Source: JACDCY01 sp964350145
GTDB taxonomy: Bacteria; Gemmatimonadota; Gemmatimonadetes; Gemmatimonadales; Gemmatimonadaceae
Reading direction: 5' to 3'
DNA length: 64,000 nt
NCBI GenBank assembly: GCA_964350145.1
Contig: CAYGJL010000016.1
Location: forward strand, 1 to 64,000
Part shown: positions 26,495 to 35,039 of the stretch, piece by piece
Layout: every line of letters starts with the position of its first letter
How positions within the stretch are numbered: the first letter of the stretch is position 1
The notes under the pieces: model-generated
Databases searched by the model: none
Told to the model about the DNA's origin: nothing
The model's input: the letters and a program-made list of their open reading frames with translations, nothing else
Position numbers and translations under genes: made by a program

Positions 26495-27199
26495 CTACGA
26501 CCGCGTGAGGCGGAGCTCGTCGATGTTGATCTCGCTGTCACGCGTCGCCGCGAACAGCACCGCGTCCGCCACCGACTCCGCCGGCAGCATCGCGGACCGG
26601 GGCGGGAAATCCCCTTCGCCGGCATCGTCCCAGAGGGACGTATCGGTGGAGCCGGGCGACACCAGGGTCGCGCGAATCCCGCTCCCCTTCAGCTCAGTCC
26701 GCAGCACCTCGTGCATGGCGCGCGCTCCGAACTTGGTGGCCGTGTACAGGGCGTTTCCCTCGAAGATCTTCCGGTCGGCAATGGAGCCGATCGTAACGAT
26801 GTGCCCGCTCTTGCGCTCGCGCATCCCGGGGAGGAACGCGCGGACGATCAGCAGCGGTGCCGTGAGGTTCAACGCGATGGAGTCCTGAATGCTCTCGTTC
26901 GTCAGCTCGTCGATCGGAGCGACGCGAAACACGCCCGCGTTGTTCACGACGATGTCGGGCGCGGTTCCGAGCCGGTCGAGCACCGCCTCGACCCCCGCCT
27001 GCAGCGCCGCCGGGTCGCGCAGGTCGCACTGCACGGCGATTCCGCCGGTCAGGGCCGCCAGGGCGTCGAGCTGCGCGCCGGTGCGGGCCATGAGCGCGAC
27101 GCGCGCGCCCGCTTTCGCCAACGCCCGGGCCGTGGCGGCGCCGATCCCCCGCGACGCGCCCGTGACTACCGCCGTCCGGCCCGCCAGCGCCTGCCCCAC
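26495..27199 (-). CDS. Short-chain dehydrogenase/reductase
   Basis: A 234-residue classical SDR: cofactor motif TGASRGIG (14-21), NNAG, catalytic Ser in GSIADRK and YTATK (Tyr-x-x-x-Lys). These enzymes reduce or oxidise carbonyls with NAD(P)H. It starts with GTG one nucleotide after folE and lies in an operon with folE and a PTPS gene, so a sepiapterin reductase-like job in tetrahydrobiopterin synthesis is a fair guess; a generic SDR is the alternative. Confidence 0.9.
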   Translation of the reverse strand: MGQALAGRTAVVTGASRGIGAATARALAKAGARVALMARTGAQLDALAALTGGIAVQCDLRDPAALQAGVEAVLDRLGTAPDIVVNNAGVFRVAPIDELTNESIQDSIALNLTAPLLIVRAFLPGMRERKSGHIVTIGSIADRKIFEGNALYTATKFGARAMHEVLRTELKGSGIRATLVSPGSTDTSLWDDAGEGDFPPRSAMLPAESVADAVLFAATRDSEINIDELRLTRS

Positions 27200-27200
27200 G

Positions 27201-27830
27201 TTAGCCGCCGTTGTTGTGGGCCAGCCGCAGGAACTCGTCGCGCGTCTTGTAGTCGTCGCGGAAGGCGCCGCGCATCGCCGACGTGATCGTCTTCGAGTTC
27301 TGCTTCTGCACCCCGCGCATCATCATGCACAGGTGCAGCGCCTCAATCACCACGCCAACCCCGCGCGGCTGGAGGATGTCGGTGAGCGCCTGCGCGATTT
27401 CCTCGGTCATGCGCTCCTGCACCTGCAGCCGGCGCGCGAACACATCCACGATGCGGGGCAGCTTGGACAGCCCGATGATGCGGCCGTTCGGGATGTACGC
27501 CACGTGCGCCTTGCCGAAGAACGGCAGCATGTGGTGCTCGCACAGCGAGTACACCTCGATGTCGCGCACCATGATCATGTTGTCGTGCTTTTCCTCGAAG
27601 ATCGCGTCGCCTACCACCTCCGCGACGTCCGTCTCGTAGCCCCGCGTGAGCCACTTGAGCGAGCTCGCGACGCGGAGGGGCGTCTTGAGCAGGCCTTCGC
27701 GCGCGGGATCCTCGCCCACCAGCTCCAATTGCCGCCGCACGAGATTGGCAAGCTCTACTTCGCCGGCCGCTATCTCCGGGTCCGCCGGCCGCGGCTTCTT
27801 CGCTTTCTCAGCCACCGGTATACTCGACAT
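27201..27830 (-). CDS. folE: GTP cyclohydrolase I
   Basis: A 209-residue FolE, which converts GTP to 7,8-dihydroneopterin triphosphate for folate or biopterin. The zinc ligands are in CEHHMLPFFG and HLCMMMRG, and GLSKLPRIVDVFARRLQVQE matches the family. Its start overlaps the upstream PTPS gene by 23 nt and its stop nearly touches the SDR start, so the three genes are one transcript. Confidence 0.96.
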   Translation of the reverse strand: MSSIPVAEKAKKPRPADPEIAAGEVELANLVRRQLELVGEDPAREGLLKTPLRVASSLKWLTRGYETDVAEVVGDAIFEEKHDNMIMVRDIEVYSLCEHHMLPFFGKAHVAYIPNGRIIGLSKLPRIVDVFARRLQVQERMTEEIAQALTDILQPRGVGVVIEALHLCMMMRGVQKQNSKTITSAMRGAFRDDYKTRDEFLRLAHNNGG

Positions 27831-28221
27831 AGTTGTTCTCCGTCTCCCACAGCACCAGCCGCACCAGCCGCGCGGGCTTTACCCGGTCGGCCAGCAGGCC
27901 CCAGAATGCGACGATGATGTTCTCCGACGTCGGAATCACCTCCCGCATGAACTCGACGTCGAGGTTGAAGTTGCGGTGATCCACCTTGTCCACGATCTCG
28001 CGGTGGACCAGCTCCTTGAGGGCGCTGAGATCCAGGACGTACCCCGTCCGCTCGTCTATGTCCCCCTCGACGGATACATCCAGGATATAGTTGTGGCCAT
28101 GCCAGTTCGGGTTGTTGCACTTCCCGAAGATGGCGGCGTTCTCCTCGTCGGAGAGCGCCGGATTGTGGACTCGATGCGCCGCATTGAACCGCAAGCGGCG
28201 CGTGACTGTCACCCGGGGCAT
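27808..28221 (-). CDS. 6-pyruvoyltetrahydropterin synthase / QueD family
   Basis: A 137-residue T-fold enzyme acting on dihydroneopterin triphosphate. Zinc ligands are in FNAAHRVHN and HGHNY. The active-site stretch GKCNNPNWHGHNY keeps the PTPS-type Cys placement, favouring 6-pyruvoyltetrahydropterin synthase over the queuosine enzyme QueD, although many bacterial QueD proteins do both. First gene of the operon with folE and an SDR. It diverges from a small membrane protein gene across a 236-nt gap with no repeat and no clear regulatory motif. Confidence 0.9.
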   Translation of the reverse strand: MPRVTVTRRLRFNAAHRVHNPALSDEENAAIFGKCNNPNWHGHNYILDVSVEGDIDERTGYVLDLSALKELVHREIVDKVDHRNFNLDVEFMREVIPTSENIIVAFWGLLADRVKPARLVRLVLWETENNYVEYTGG

Positions 28222-28457
28222 GTTGGTCGTAGTATATCAGCGCAAAAGAAACTCCGCCGGACGCTGGAAGCGCCGGCGGAGCCGAAGAACTGGGAACGAA
28301 GAGGTTTTTTGAAGCCCAATCGAATGTATGAGGTCCTCACCATGCCTTCCGTCTTCCCCGCACTGGGGCGTGGCGTCAACACAGCTTGTCGAACCCACTC
28401 TATGGACTTATCGGCTCAAAAAGTGAGCTCTCCGTCCCTACTGCAAACCCTAATTCT

Positions 28458-28676
28458 ATGAAGAAAGCTATGGATTCGGACCGCACAGGTCAAACGAAAT
28501 CTCGCGCGATTCCCGTATTGATTTTCGCAGTGCTGCTGCTGGTGATTTGGGCGTATGTAACAATCACGACAGTCGCTCCGGGATGGGTGCACATCCTGCT
28601 GATTGCCGGCGTGTTCCTGCTCATTTACGGCATCGCGCTGCGCGATCCGTCGCTGCCGCGTCGCCCGGGGAGCTGA
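28458..28676 (+). CDS. Small two-helix membrane protein
   Basis: A 72-residue protein with two hydrophobic segments (about 19-37 and 44-61) joined by a short turn, ending in an Arg/Pro-rich tail. ATG at 28458 is chosen; a second ATG follows at 28470. I do not recognise a family. It is immediately upstream of the NDUFA9-like gene on the same strand. Confidence 0.6.
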   Translation: MKKAMDSDRTGQTKSRAIPVLIFAVLLLVIWAYVTITTVAPGWVHILLIAGVFLLIYGIALRDPSLPRRPGS

Positions 28677-28777
28677 GCATCTATCGGCCAGGCGCGGACT
28701 ACGACGACGCCGGCACCGGCACCGGCACCGCCGTAGCGGAGCAGCCGCTGGCGCAGGCCGCCGGCCGGAGCAAGCCG

Positions 28778-29701
28778 GTGCTGGTCACGGGCGCGGCCGG
28801 CTTCGTGGGCACGCACACCTGCCGCGAGCTGGTGCGCCGCGGGTGGAAGGTCCGGGCGCTGGTGCGCGACGCGGCCAAGGGAGCGTCCCGGCTCGCCGAA
28901 GAGAAGCTGGAGCTGCGGGTCGGCGACGTCCGCGACGAGAGCGCGCTCGCGTCGGCGCTCGAGGGCGCGTCCGCGGTCGTCCATCTCGCCGCGATCGCGA
29001 TCGAGCGCGGCGGGGACGACTACGAATCCAGCAACACGGAAGCCACGCAACTGCTTCTGCGGCAGGCCGCGCGCGCCGGCGCGACCCGCTTCATCTACAT
29101 GTCGCAGAACGGCGCTTCATCCAGCTCGCCGTACGATTTTCTCCGCAGCAAGGGGCTGGCCGAGGATGCCGTGCGAGGCAGCGGCCTCAAGTGGACCGCC
29201 CTCAAGCCGTCCGTCATCTTCGGAGCGCAGGACGCTTTCGTGAACGTGCTCGCGCGGATGATCCGGCTGAGCCCGCTGGTCTTCCCCGTCCCCGGCGGCG
29301 GCAGCGCGCGCTTTCAGCCGATAGCCGTGCGGGACGTCGCCGGCGCCGTCGGCGTCGCGCTTGATCGCGACGACACGATCGGCAGCGCGTATCCCCTCGG
29401 CGGACCGGCCGAGCTCTCGCTGCGGGAGATGACCGAGCGAATTCTCGTGGCCATGCGTACGCAGCGCCTGCTCCTGCCGGTGTCGGTCGCGGTGCTGCGC
29501 CCGCTCGTCGCGCTCATGCAGCGCGTCGTCCCCAGGCCGCCGGTGACGACAGGCCTGCTCGATCTGCTGTCCATAGACAACACGGTGCCAGAAAACGAGA
29601 TCCGGCGTACGTTCGGGATTACTCCGGTGCCGTTCGCGCCGGAGGAGATCGAGTACGTCAGGCGGGTTACTCTGCGGAATGCCGTAGAGTCGATGTTTTA
29701 A
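28778..29701 (+). CDS. NAD(P)-binding epimerase-like protein, NDUFA9 type
   Basis: A 307-residue extended-SDR protein close to the complex I NDUFA9 group. It opens directly with the Rossmann strand VLVTGAAGFVGTHT, contains VVHLAAIAIE, FIYMSQNGAS and the substrate-side pattern GSARFQPIAVRDVA. The usual YxxxK site is replaced (SPYDFLRSKGLAED keeps only a spaced Lys). GTG at 28778 after GGAG gives normal length; the frame is open further upstream to the end of the preceding gene, so an earlier start is possible. The TAA stop is fused to a family F repeat. Confidence 0.85.
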   Translation: MLVTGAAGFVGTHTCRELVRRGWKVRALVRDAAKGASRLAEEKLELRVGDVRDESALASALEGASAVVHLAAIAIERGGDDYESSNTEATQLLLRQAARAGATRFIYMSQNGASSSSPYDFLRSKGLAEDAVRGSGLKWTALKPSVIFGAQDAFVNVLARMIRLSPLVFPVPGGGSARFQPIAVRDVAGAVGVALDRDDTIGSAYPLGGPAELSLREMTERILVAMRTQRLLLPVSVAVLRPLVALMQRVVPRPPVTTGLLDLLSIDNTVPENEIRRTFGITPVPFAPEEIEYVRRVTLRNAVESMF

Positions 29702-29820
29702 CTGCCACATAGAATGGCTAAGCTGCGAGCTGCCAGCGGGGAGCTGACAGCTGCGAGCTTCAACTGCCACATAGAACTGCCAAGCTGCGAGCTGCCAGCG
29801 GGGAGCTACCAGCTTCGAGC
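29699..29820 (+). repeat. Family F, left arm of the cassette (two tandem units)
   Basis: Two direct copies of the unit starting AACTGCCACATAGAA, at 29700 and 29762, each followed by AGCTGCGAGCTGCCAGCGGG. The stop codon of the NDUFA9-like gene overlaps the first two bases. Confidence 0.9.
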
Positions 29821-29890
29821 CGAACGAGAACGATTATCGGTGATGGGGAGTGGTCCGGTCGACGGGGTGCCGTAAAGCCAACGTCCGAGG

Positions 29891-30262
29891 ATGGCGGACT
29901 ACAAAAAACTCAAGGTTTGGCAAAAAGCCCACTCACTTTCGCTGCACGCGCATCGGGCGGCAACCCGAATCCGCGGGCAACATTACGCAGCCCTTCGGAG
30001 CCAGATCATCCGCTCGGCCAGTTCGGTTGCATCGAACATCGTCGAGGGACGAGAGCAGAAGACGGACCCCGCGTTCGCCCGCTACCTGCGATTCTCGATC
30101 TCGTCAGCCTCTGAACTGGAGTATCACCTGCTGGAAGCCAAGGAGATGCAGGTCGTCAGCGTCGGCGAGCACCTCTCGCTGTCGAGCCAGGTGGTGGAGG
30201 TGCGGATGATGCTACACGGTCTCATTCGCCGGCTCGATGGCGGCGGTGACGCCGGCTCGTAG
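29891..30262 (+). CDS. Four-helix bundle protein (S23 / IVS-encoded type)
   Basis: A 123-residue protein of the four-helix bundle family first seen in 23S rRNA intervening sequences and related to Avd of diversity-generating retroelements. Family marks are YKKLKVWQKAHSLSL, LRSQIIRSASSVASNIVEG and ARYLRFSISSASELEYHLLEA. The fold forms ring-shaped pentamers that bind nucleic acid in known cases. The gene stands alone between two inverted 122-nt arms, and its TAG stop lies inside the right arm. No reverse transcriptase is near, so a DGR role is unlikely here. Confidence 0.9.
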   Translation: MADYKKLKVWQKAHSLSLHAHRAATRIRGQHYAALRSQIIRSASSVASNIVEGREQKTDPAFARYLRFSISSASELEYHLLEAKEMQVVSVGEHLSLSSQVVEVRMMLHGLIRRLDGGGDAGS

Positions 30263-30376
30263 CTGGAAGCTCCCGGCTGGCCGCTCGCAGCTTGGCCGTT
30301 CTATGTGGCAGTTCAAGCCCGTAGCTGGAAGCTCCCCGCTGGCCGCTCGCCGCTTGGCTGTTCTATGTGGCAGTTA
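30255..30376 (-). repeat. Family F, right arm of the cassette (two tandem units, inverted)
   Basis: The reverse complement reads as two copies of the family F unit, pairing with the left arm along its length with scattered substitutions. The outer end supplies the TAA stop of the minus-strand GNAT gene, and the inner end supplies the TAG stop of the four-helix-bundle gene. Confidence 0.9.
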
Positions 30377-31348
30377 GATCTCCCAATTCGACAGCACCAC
30401 TCCGCTCTTGGGAAGCAGCTCACCGTATCCATCCACGGTCATTCGAAGATCCGTCCACCTTACCTTCGCCCCCTGCGCGACGAGAATCCGATAGGCGTTC
30501 GAATATCCTCCCTGGACCCTGACCGACATCGTCCGCGTTCCGATCTTCCGCGCGTATGCCGCGAGGTCCACGCCGATCCGCGCGAACGCATCGTCGTCGC
30601 GCGCGACGAGCTTGAGCACCCGCATCTCCTCCCGCTCGCGGCCCTCGACCAGCGGCGCCGAATGGCACAGCGCGAACGCCCGCAGCTCCGACCCCGTGTA
30701 GCTCAGCAGGGTGTCACCGAGCCCCAGCTCGTGAGTCAGCCGCAGCTCGCGGGTGAAATCGTAGCCCGGGCATAGCGCGCCAAGCAGATCGGCGCACTGC
30801 GCGACCGCCGCGTCGCGCTGCTCCGCGGCCAGCCGGCCCAGCTCGACGGCCTTGGTCGCGCCGAGCGCCGCGGGGAGCGAGAGCGTGATCGTCAGCGGAC
30901 CGGGCAGAAAATCGAGCGACGAGTAGAAGCCGATGTTGTCCATTGTGCGCGGCATGGTCTCGAGACCGATCACGCGCGCGCCGCGCGCCTTGAGCCACTC
31001 CACGCCGTGCGTCACGATCACCTTCCCCGCGCCGCGTCCCTGGTGCGGCGACGCCACGGCGAGCGGACCCATCCATCCCTCGGTCCCCGAGACGTGCACC
31101 AGATTGAACGCCGCGATCGCGTCGTCCTGATCGCGCCAGAGGGCGGCGCCGCGCGCGGCGTCGGCGACGGCGTACTGCCACATCTGCGGATTGAGCCCGG
31201 GGACTCGCACGCCTACCATCCCGTCCTTCCGGTACCGCTCGGTAAACGCTTCGCTGAACAGCCGGTTCAATTCGGGGATGTCGTCGGCCACGATCTGGAA
31301 CGGACCTTCCAGCGCCCGGTCGCTCCGCCAGCCCCTCGCCGCGGACAT
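30374..31348 (-). CDS. GNAT-family N-acetyltransferase
   Basis: A 324-residue protein with an N-terminal GNAT domain (acetyl-CoA loop in VASPHQGRGAGKVIV at about 98-112, and IGFYSSLDF) and a second half that may be a degenerate GNAT repeat. It acetylates an unknown small molecule or protein. Its ATG shares one base with the stop of the SbcC/Rad50 gene (TGATG), so it is translated with the repair operon as its last member. The TAA stop is fused to a family F repeat arm. Confidence 0.85.
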   Translation of the reverse strand: MSAARGWRSDRALEGPFQIVADDIPELNRLFSEAFTERYRKDGMVGVRVPGLNPQMWQYAVADAARGAALWRDQDDAIAAFNLVHVSGTEGWMGPLAVASPHQGRGAGKVIVTHGVEWLKARGARVIGLETMPRTMDNIGFYSSLDFLPGPLTITLSLPAALGATKAVELGRLAAEQRDAAVAQCADLLGALCPGYDFTRELRLTHELGLGDTLLSYTGSELRAFALCHSAPLVEGREREEMRVLKLVARDDDAFARIGVDLAAYARKIGTRTMSVRVQGGYSNAYRILVAQGAKVRWTDLRMTVDGYGELLPKSGVVLSNWEI

Positions 31349-33813
31349 CAGCTAGCGGCGGCGACCGGTTCCAGCACCGGGATTCCGGCGAGCGCGGTCG
31401 CGAGATCATCGCACGGCGCGCTCTCCTCCACGCGCGACGCGCCGCTGCCCTCGTCGTACCGCACCGAGATGACGCGGTCAAGCCCTTCGCGCACGGACTC
31501 GATGTGCGTGATTAGAATGACCTGCTCGAATCTGTCGTGCAGCCGCCGAAGCAGGCTTATCACATTGTGCCGCCTGGCCTCGTCGAGCGAGCCGAAGATC
31601 TCGTCCAGGATCAGCAGCGAGAACGGCTGCCCTGCACGCTCCGCGATCATCTGCGAGATCGCGAGCCGGAGCACGAGATGCGCGACGTCCTCTTCCCCGC
31701 CCGAGATCACCGGCTTCGGGATCCCGTCGTCCAGCACCGTGAGGTCGTAGTCGTTGGTCAGCTCCAGCTCGGAGTAGCGCGAGTCCGTGAGCTCGGCCAG
31801 GAAACCGCTCGCGAGCTCGGACAGCTCGGGCCGGAGCTGCGCGTTCAGGTCGCTGCGCAGATCGGAGTACGCCCGATCGAGCTCGTCGTGGATCCTGCGG
31901 GCGCGCTTGAGCGCGGCCAGCTTCTCTTCCCGCTTGGCCAGCTCGGCCGCCGCCTCGCGCGCGGCCTCGGCCGCGGCGTCCGCGCCGCGGAGCTCGCCTT
32001 CCGCGGTGATCCGCTCCACCTCCGCCTTCCGCGCGGCCTCGGTGGCGCGCTCGTGCTCCGCCTTCGTCGCGAGATAGTCTTCTTCGGAGAACGCGATCTT
32101 CTCCTGCGCGTCCCGCAGCTCCTGCGCGCGCGAGCGGCGCGCCACGAGCAGCTTCGCGACCTCGTCGTACTCCGCGCGGATCTGCGGCTCGCGCTCGGCC
32201 AGCGCGCCGAGCCGCTCGCCCTTCGCCGCTAGCGGAGTCAGCTCCTCGATCTGCGCGCGGACGCGCGTGTGCTCCACGGCATCGAACCCGCCCGGCAGCG
32301 CCGCGATCTCCTGTACAAGCTGCGCCTGCCGCTGCTCCTTGAGAGTCAGCTCGCGCGCGACGCCGGTCAACTCCTGCACCGCGCTCTGCACCTTCGCGAG
32401 CTGGCGCTCGAGCCCAGCGACAGTCTGCACGGCCGCCCGCCGCGCCTCGTCGAGCGCCTTGGTGTCCTCGGGCATCTGCTCCAGCTCTTCCATCCGCTTC
32501 CGGAAGTACTTACCGTCGGACGTCAGCGCTTCCAATTGCTCGGTGAGATGCTCGACGACCTTGCCGAAGTTCTCCCCGAGCGCGCGACTGCACGTCGGGC
32601 ACGCGCCGTCGGGGCCGAGGTCGGCGAGAAGTCGCAGCTGTTCTTTCACTTCTCCATGCTGACGGAGCAGAGCCTGCCGCTTGGTCTGCGCCTCCTGCTT
32701 GTCGCGCACCCACTCGGTGCGGCGCGCCTCCAGTTTGCCCTGAATCTCCTCGAGCGCCGCGCGCTGCTTCTCCGGCTCCAGCGTGACGGTCTCCTCTTCC
32801 GCCGGCGCGCCCGCGAGCTTCGCCTGCTTTGCGATCAATCGCTCTATTTCGACGGCGAGCTCGCGCGACTGCTCGGCGAGCGTCTGCCGTCGGCCGTCTT
32901 CCCGGTACAGCGAATCCAGCCTCTGCAGCTCGCCCGTGAGCGCGGCGAGCGGTGCCGTCCGCACCCGCAGATCGTCGAGCTCCGCGCCGGCGACGACGAT
33001 CTCGTTCAGGTCGGCGCCGATCCGCTCGCCGCGCGCCACGAGCGCTCGCACCTCCGACTCGGCGACCTGGATCTCCGCCGCGATCTGCTGCAGCGAATCC
33101 CGCGCCGCCTGCGCCGCTGTCCAGCGCGGCGCGACCTGCTGCAGCACAGCGTCGCACTCCGAGTGCACCCGGCGCTTCTCCGTGGCCAGCCGCGCGCTGT
33201 CGGCGGCGCGCTTGCTCGCGTCGGCCAGCGTGCGCCCGACCACTTCGGGATCGGGCATCCCCGCCCGCAGCCCGGACATCTCGGCAAGGATCGTCTTGCG
33301 CCGCTCACGCACCAGCTCCTGCGCGGTCCGCAGCTTCTCGTAGCCGAGCACGCGCGAGAGGAAGTGGGCGCGCTCCGTCGGCTTCATCGCCGCCATCACG
33401 CTGAGCTGCTTCTGGTCGGTGAAGTACGTGTTGAAGAACTCGACGCGCGTCATCCCGAGCCGCCGCTGGATGAACTCGTTCACACCGGTCTTGGTGGTCG
33501 CGACCGGCGAGTCGTCGTCGTTGACGTACACTTCGGCGCGCGACAGCTCGCGGTTCACGCGGTAGCGCTGGCCCGACAGCTCGAAGTCGAGAATGACCCT
33601 GACCGGCGCGCGCTCGCCCGCGCGCTGAAAGCGGATCGTCTCCAGCTTGTCGCGCTGCGCGCCCGTGCCATACAGGCACCACGCGATCGCCTCGAGGATC
33701 GTCGTCTTCCCCGCGCCGTTGGGACCGATGACGCCGGTGATCCCGGTACCGAAGTCAATGCTGGTGTCGGCGTGCTGGCGGAAGTTCGTGAGCTGGAGCC
33801 GGTTGATTCTCAT
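31348..33813 (-). CDS. sbcC: SbcC/Rad50-like SMC-family ATPase
   Basis: An 821-residue Rad50/SbcC: Walker A GPNGAGKTTILEA (30-42), a long coiled coil with a zinc hook CPTC at 405-408, a second coiled coil and the C-terminal signature ISGGEEDVAHLVLRLAIS plus Walker B LLILDEIFGSLDEA. With the Mre11-type nuclease it processes DNA ends and hairpins. It is shorter than E. coli SbcC (over 1,000 residues) and nearer archaeal Rad50 in size. It overlaps the sbcD stop by 4 nt and the GNAT start by 1 nt. Confidence 0.94.
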   Translation of the reverse strand: MRINRLQLTNFRQHADTSIDFGTGITGVIGPNGAGKTTILEAIAWCLYGTGAQRDKLETIRFQRAGERAPVRVILDFELSGQRYRVNRELSRAEVYVNDDDSPVATTKTGVNEFIQRRLGMTRVEFFNTYFTDQKQLSVMAAMKPTERAHFLSRVLGYEKLRTAQELVRERRKTILAEMSGLRAGMPDPEVVGRTLADASKRAADSARLATEKRRVHSECDAVLQQVAPRWTAAQAARDSLQQIAAEIQVAESEVRALVARGERIGADLNEIVVAGAELDDLRVRTAPLAALTGELQRLDSLYREDGRRQTLAEQSRELAVEIERLIAKQAKLAGAPAEEETVTLEPEKQRAALEEIQGKLEARRTEWVRDKQEAQTKRQALLRQHGEVKEQLRLLADLGPDGACPTCSRALGENFGKVVEHLTEQLEALTSDGKYFRKRMEELEQMPEDTKALDEARRAAVQTVAGLERQLAKVQSAVQELTGVARELTLKEQRQAQLVQEIAALPGGFDAVEHTRVRAQIEELTPLAAKGERLGALAEREPQIRAEYDEVAKLLVARRSRAQELRDAQEKIAFSEEDYLATKAEHERATEAARKAEVERITAEGELRGADAAAEAAREAAAELAKREEKLAALKRARRIHDELDRAYSDLRSDLNAQLRPELSELASGFLAELTDSRYSELELTNDYDLTVLDDGIPKPVISGGEEDVAHLVLRLAISQMIAERAGQPFSLLILDEIFGSLDEARRHNVISLLRRLHDRFEQVILITHIESVREGLDRVISVRYDEGSGASRVEESAPCDDLATALAGIPVLEPVAAAS

Positions 33814-35039
33814 ACCGGCCCATCGGCGAAGACCGGCTGCTCGACCGCTTCGGCCTGCGTGAGATAGTCGAGCCCCGCGGCGACCAGCTCCTCGCGATCT
33901 ATCTCGGAGTCTATCGGCCGGCTGCGCAGCCCGTCGCGCACCAGCTCGGCCAGCGACGCGCGGCGCCCGGGAGCAGCGTGCCCGTGCACTCTGATGACCT
34001 CGGGCCGGCGCGGATCGAGATGGAAGTGCAGCGCGCGACGCTTGTACTCGCGCAGCGCCTTGTGATCCAGCTCGCGCGCCACGTGCCGCGCGACGTTCTT
34101 GGCAACCAGCCGCACGATGGCTTCGTCTATCGGGACAGGCGAGCCCTCCACGCGCTCGCTGATCGCCTGATCCACCTCGACCGCGGTCATCCCGCGCGCG
34201 TCAAGCTCGGGAAGATCGAGCACCGCGCGCGTCTCGATCGGATGAAAGGTCTGCTTCCCGCTGTCGAGGTCCCACTCGATGAAGCCCTTGCCGGGCTTGC
34301 CGATTCTTTCGCGCGGCGCCGCCGCGCGCCACGTCTTGCCGTCGAGCGCGGCTTCCTCGGCGACCTCGCCCCAGATCGTCGTGCTGGTGTACTCCAGCGA
34401 ACCGGAATAGAACGCGTTCGGCGCGATCTCGCGCCAGACGTGGTAATGTCCGAGGGCCACGTAATCCCAGTGCTGCGCGCCGAGCTCATCCCTGCTGATC
34501 TCCATCGTGCCGCGCTCCGCCATTCCGACGTGGGGCGGGAGCAGCCCCTGGATCTCGCCGTGCATCAGCAGGACGTTGTACCGCTGGGTTCCCTGCGGAC
34601 GGAGCACCGGCGGCTCCGCGCCGCCGAGGTCGGCAACCGCGAGAATGGACAAGTCCCGGTCACTGACCGGGATGTGCTCGTAGCCGCCGTCTACCACGTA
34701 AATCCCGAGCGGCTTGAACAGGTTGAGCAGGCACCCCGTCTCGGTGGTGCGCGGCGTGTCGTGGTTGCCCGCGACCATGACGACGATCGCGTCCGGTAGC
34801 ATCTGCGTCAGGCGTGAGAGCTGCTTGAACGCGTGGATGATCGCCGGGTTGGTGGGGCGCACGTTGTGGAACACGTCGCCCGCGAACAGCACGATGTCGG
34901 GCTGCAGCTCGATGGTCTTGTCGATGGCCTTCCGGAACGCGAGCGCGACGTCGTGCTCACGCTGGTTGATCCCCATCGGCGTGAAGCGCTGGTACTGCCG
35001 GAAGCCAAGATGGAGATCCGACAGATGAACTAGTCTCAT
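33810..35039 (-). CDS. sbcD: SbcD/Mre11-like DNA repair nuclease
   Basis: A 409-residue metallophosphoesterase nuclease, partner of SbcC/Rad50. The metal motifs are in order: HLSDLHLGF (5-13), FAGDVFHNVRP, AGNHDTPR, LMHGE and LALGHYHVW. The C-terminal half is the capping and Rad50-binding region. Its ATG overlaps the preceding gene's TGA, and its own stop overlaps the sbcC start, so the operon is tightly coupled. Upstream are herA- and nurA-like genes. Confidence 0.94.
   Translation of the reverse strand: MRLVHLSDLHLGFRQYQRFTPMGINQREHDVALAFRKAIDKTIELQPDIVLFAGDVFHNVRPTNPAIIHAFKQLSRLTQMLPDAIVVMVAGNHDTPRTTETGCLLNLFKPLGIYVVDGGYEHIPVSDRDLSILAVADLGGAEPPVLRPQGTQRYNVLLMHGEIQGLLPPHVGMAERGTMEISRDELGAQHWDYVALGHYHVWREIAPNAFYSGSLEYTSTTIWGEVAEEAALDGKTWRAAAPRERIGKPGKGFIEWDLDSGKQTFHPIETRAVLDLPELDARGMTAVEVDQAISERVEGSPVPIDEAIVRLVAKNVARHVARELDHKALREYKRRALHFHLDPRRPEVIRVHGHAAPGRRASLAELVRDGLRSRPIDSEIDREELVAAGLDYLTQAEAVEQPVFADGPV

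Larger units (their letters stand above)
29699..30376. mobile_element. Cassette: four-helix-bundle gene between 122-bp inverted repeats
   Basis: Two inverted 122-nt arms (29699-29820 and 30255-30376), each made of two tandem copies of the family F unit of about 60 nt, enclose a 434-nt core with one gene of the S23 four-helix-bundle family. The outer ends both read TAACTGCCACATAGAA and both supply the TAA stop of the outer neighbour (NDUFA9-like on one side, GNAT on the other). I estimate 85-90% identity between the arms. The layout recalls 23S rRNA intervening sequences, whose S23 gene lies within a long stem. No transposase or clear target duplication is seen, so mobility is inferred. Confidence 0.6.

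Noticed and set aside
29891..30262. Diversity-generating retroelement accessory gene avd
   Set aside because: No reverse transcriptase, template or variable repeat was found nearby; the gene stands alone between inverted arms.
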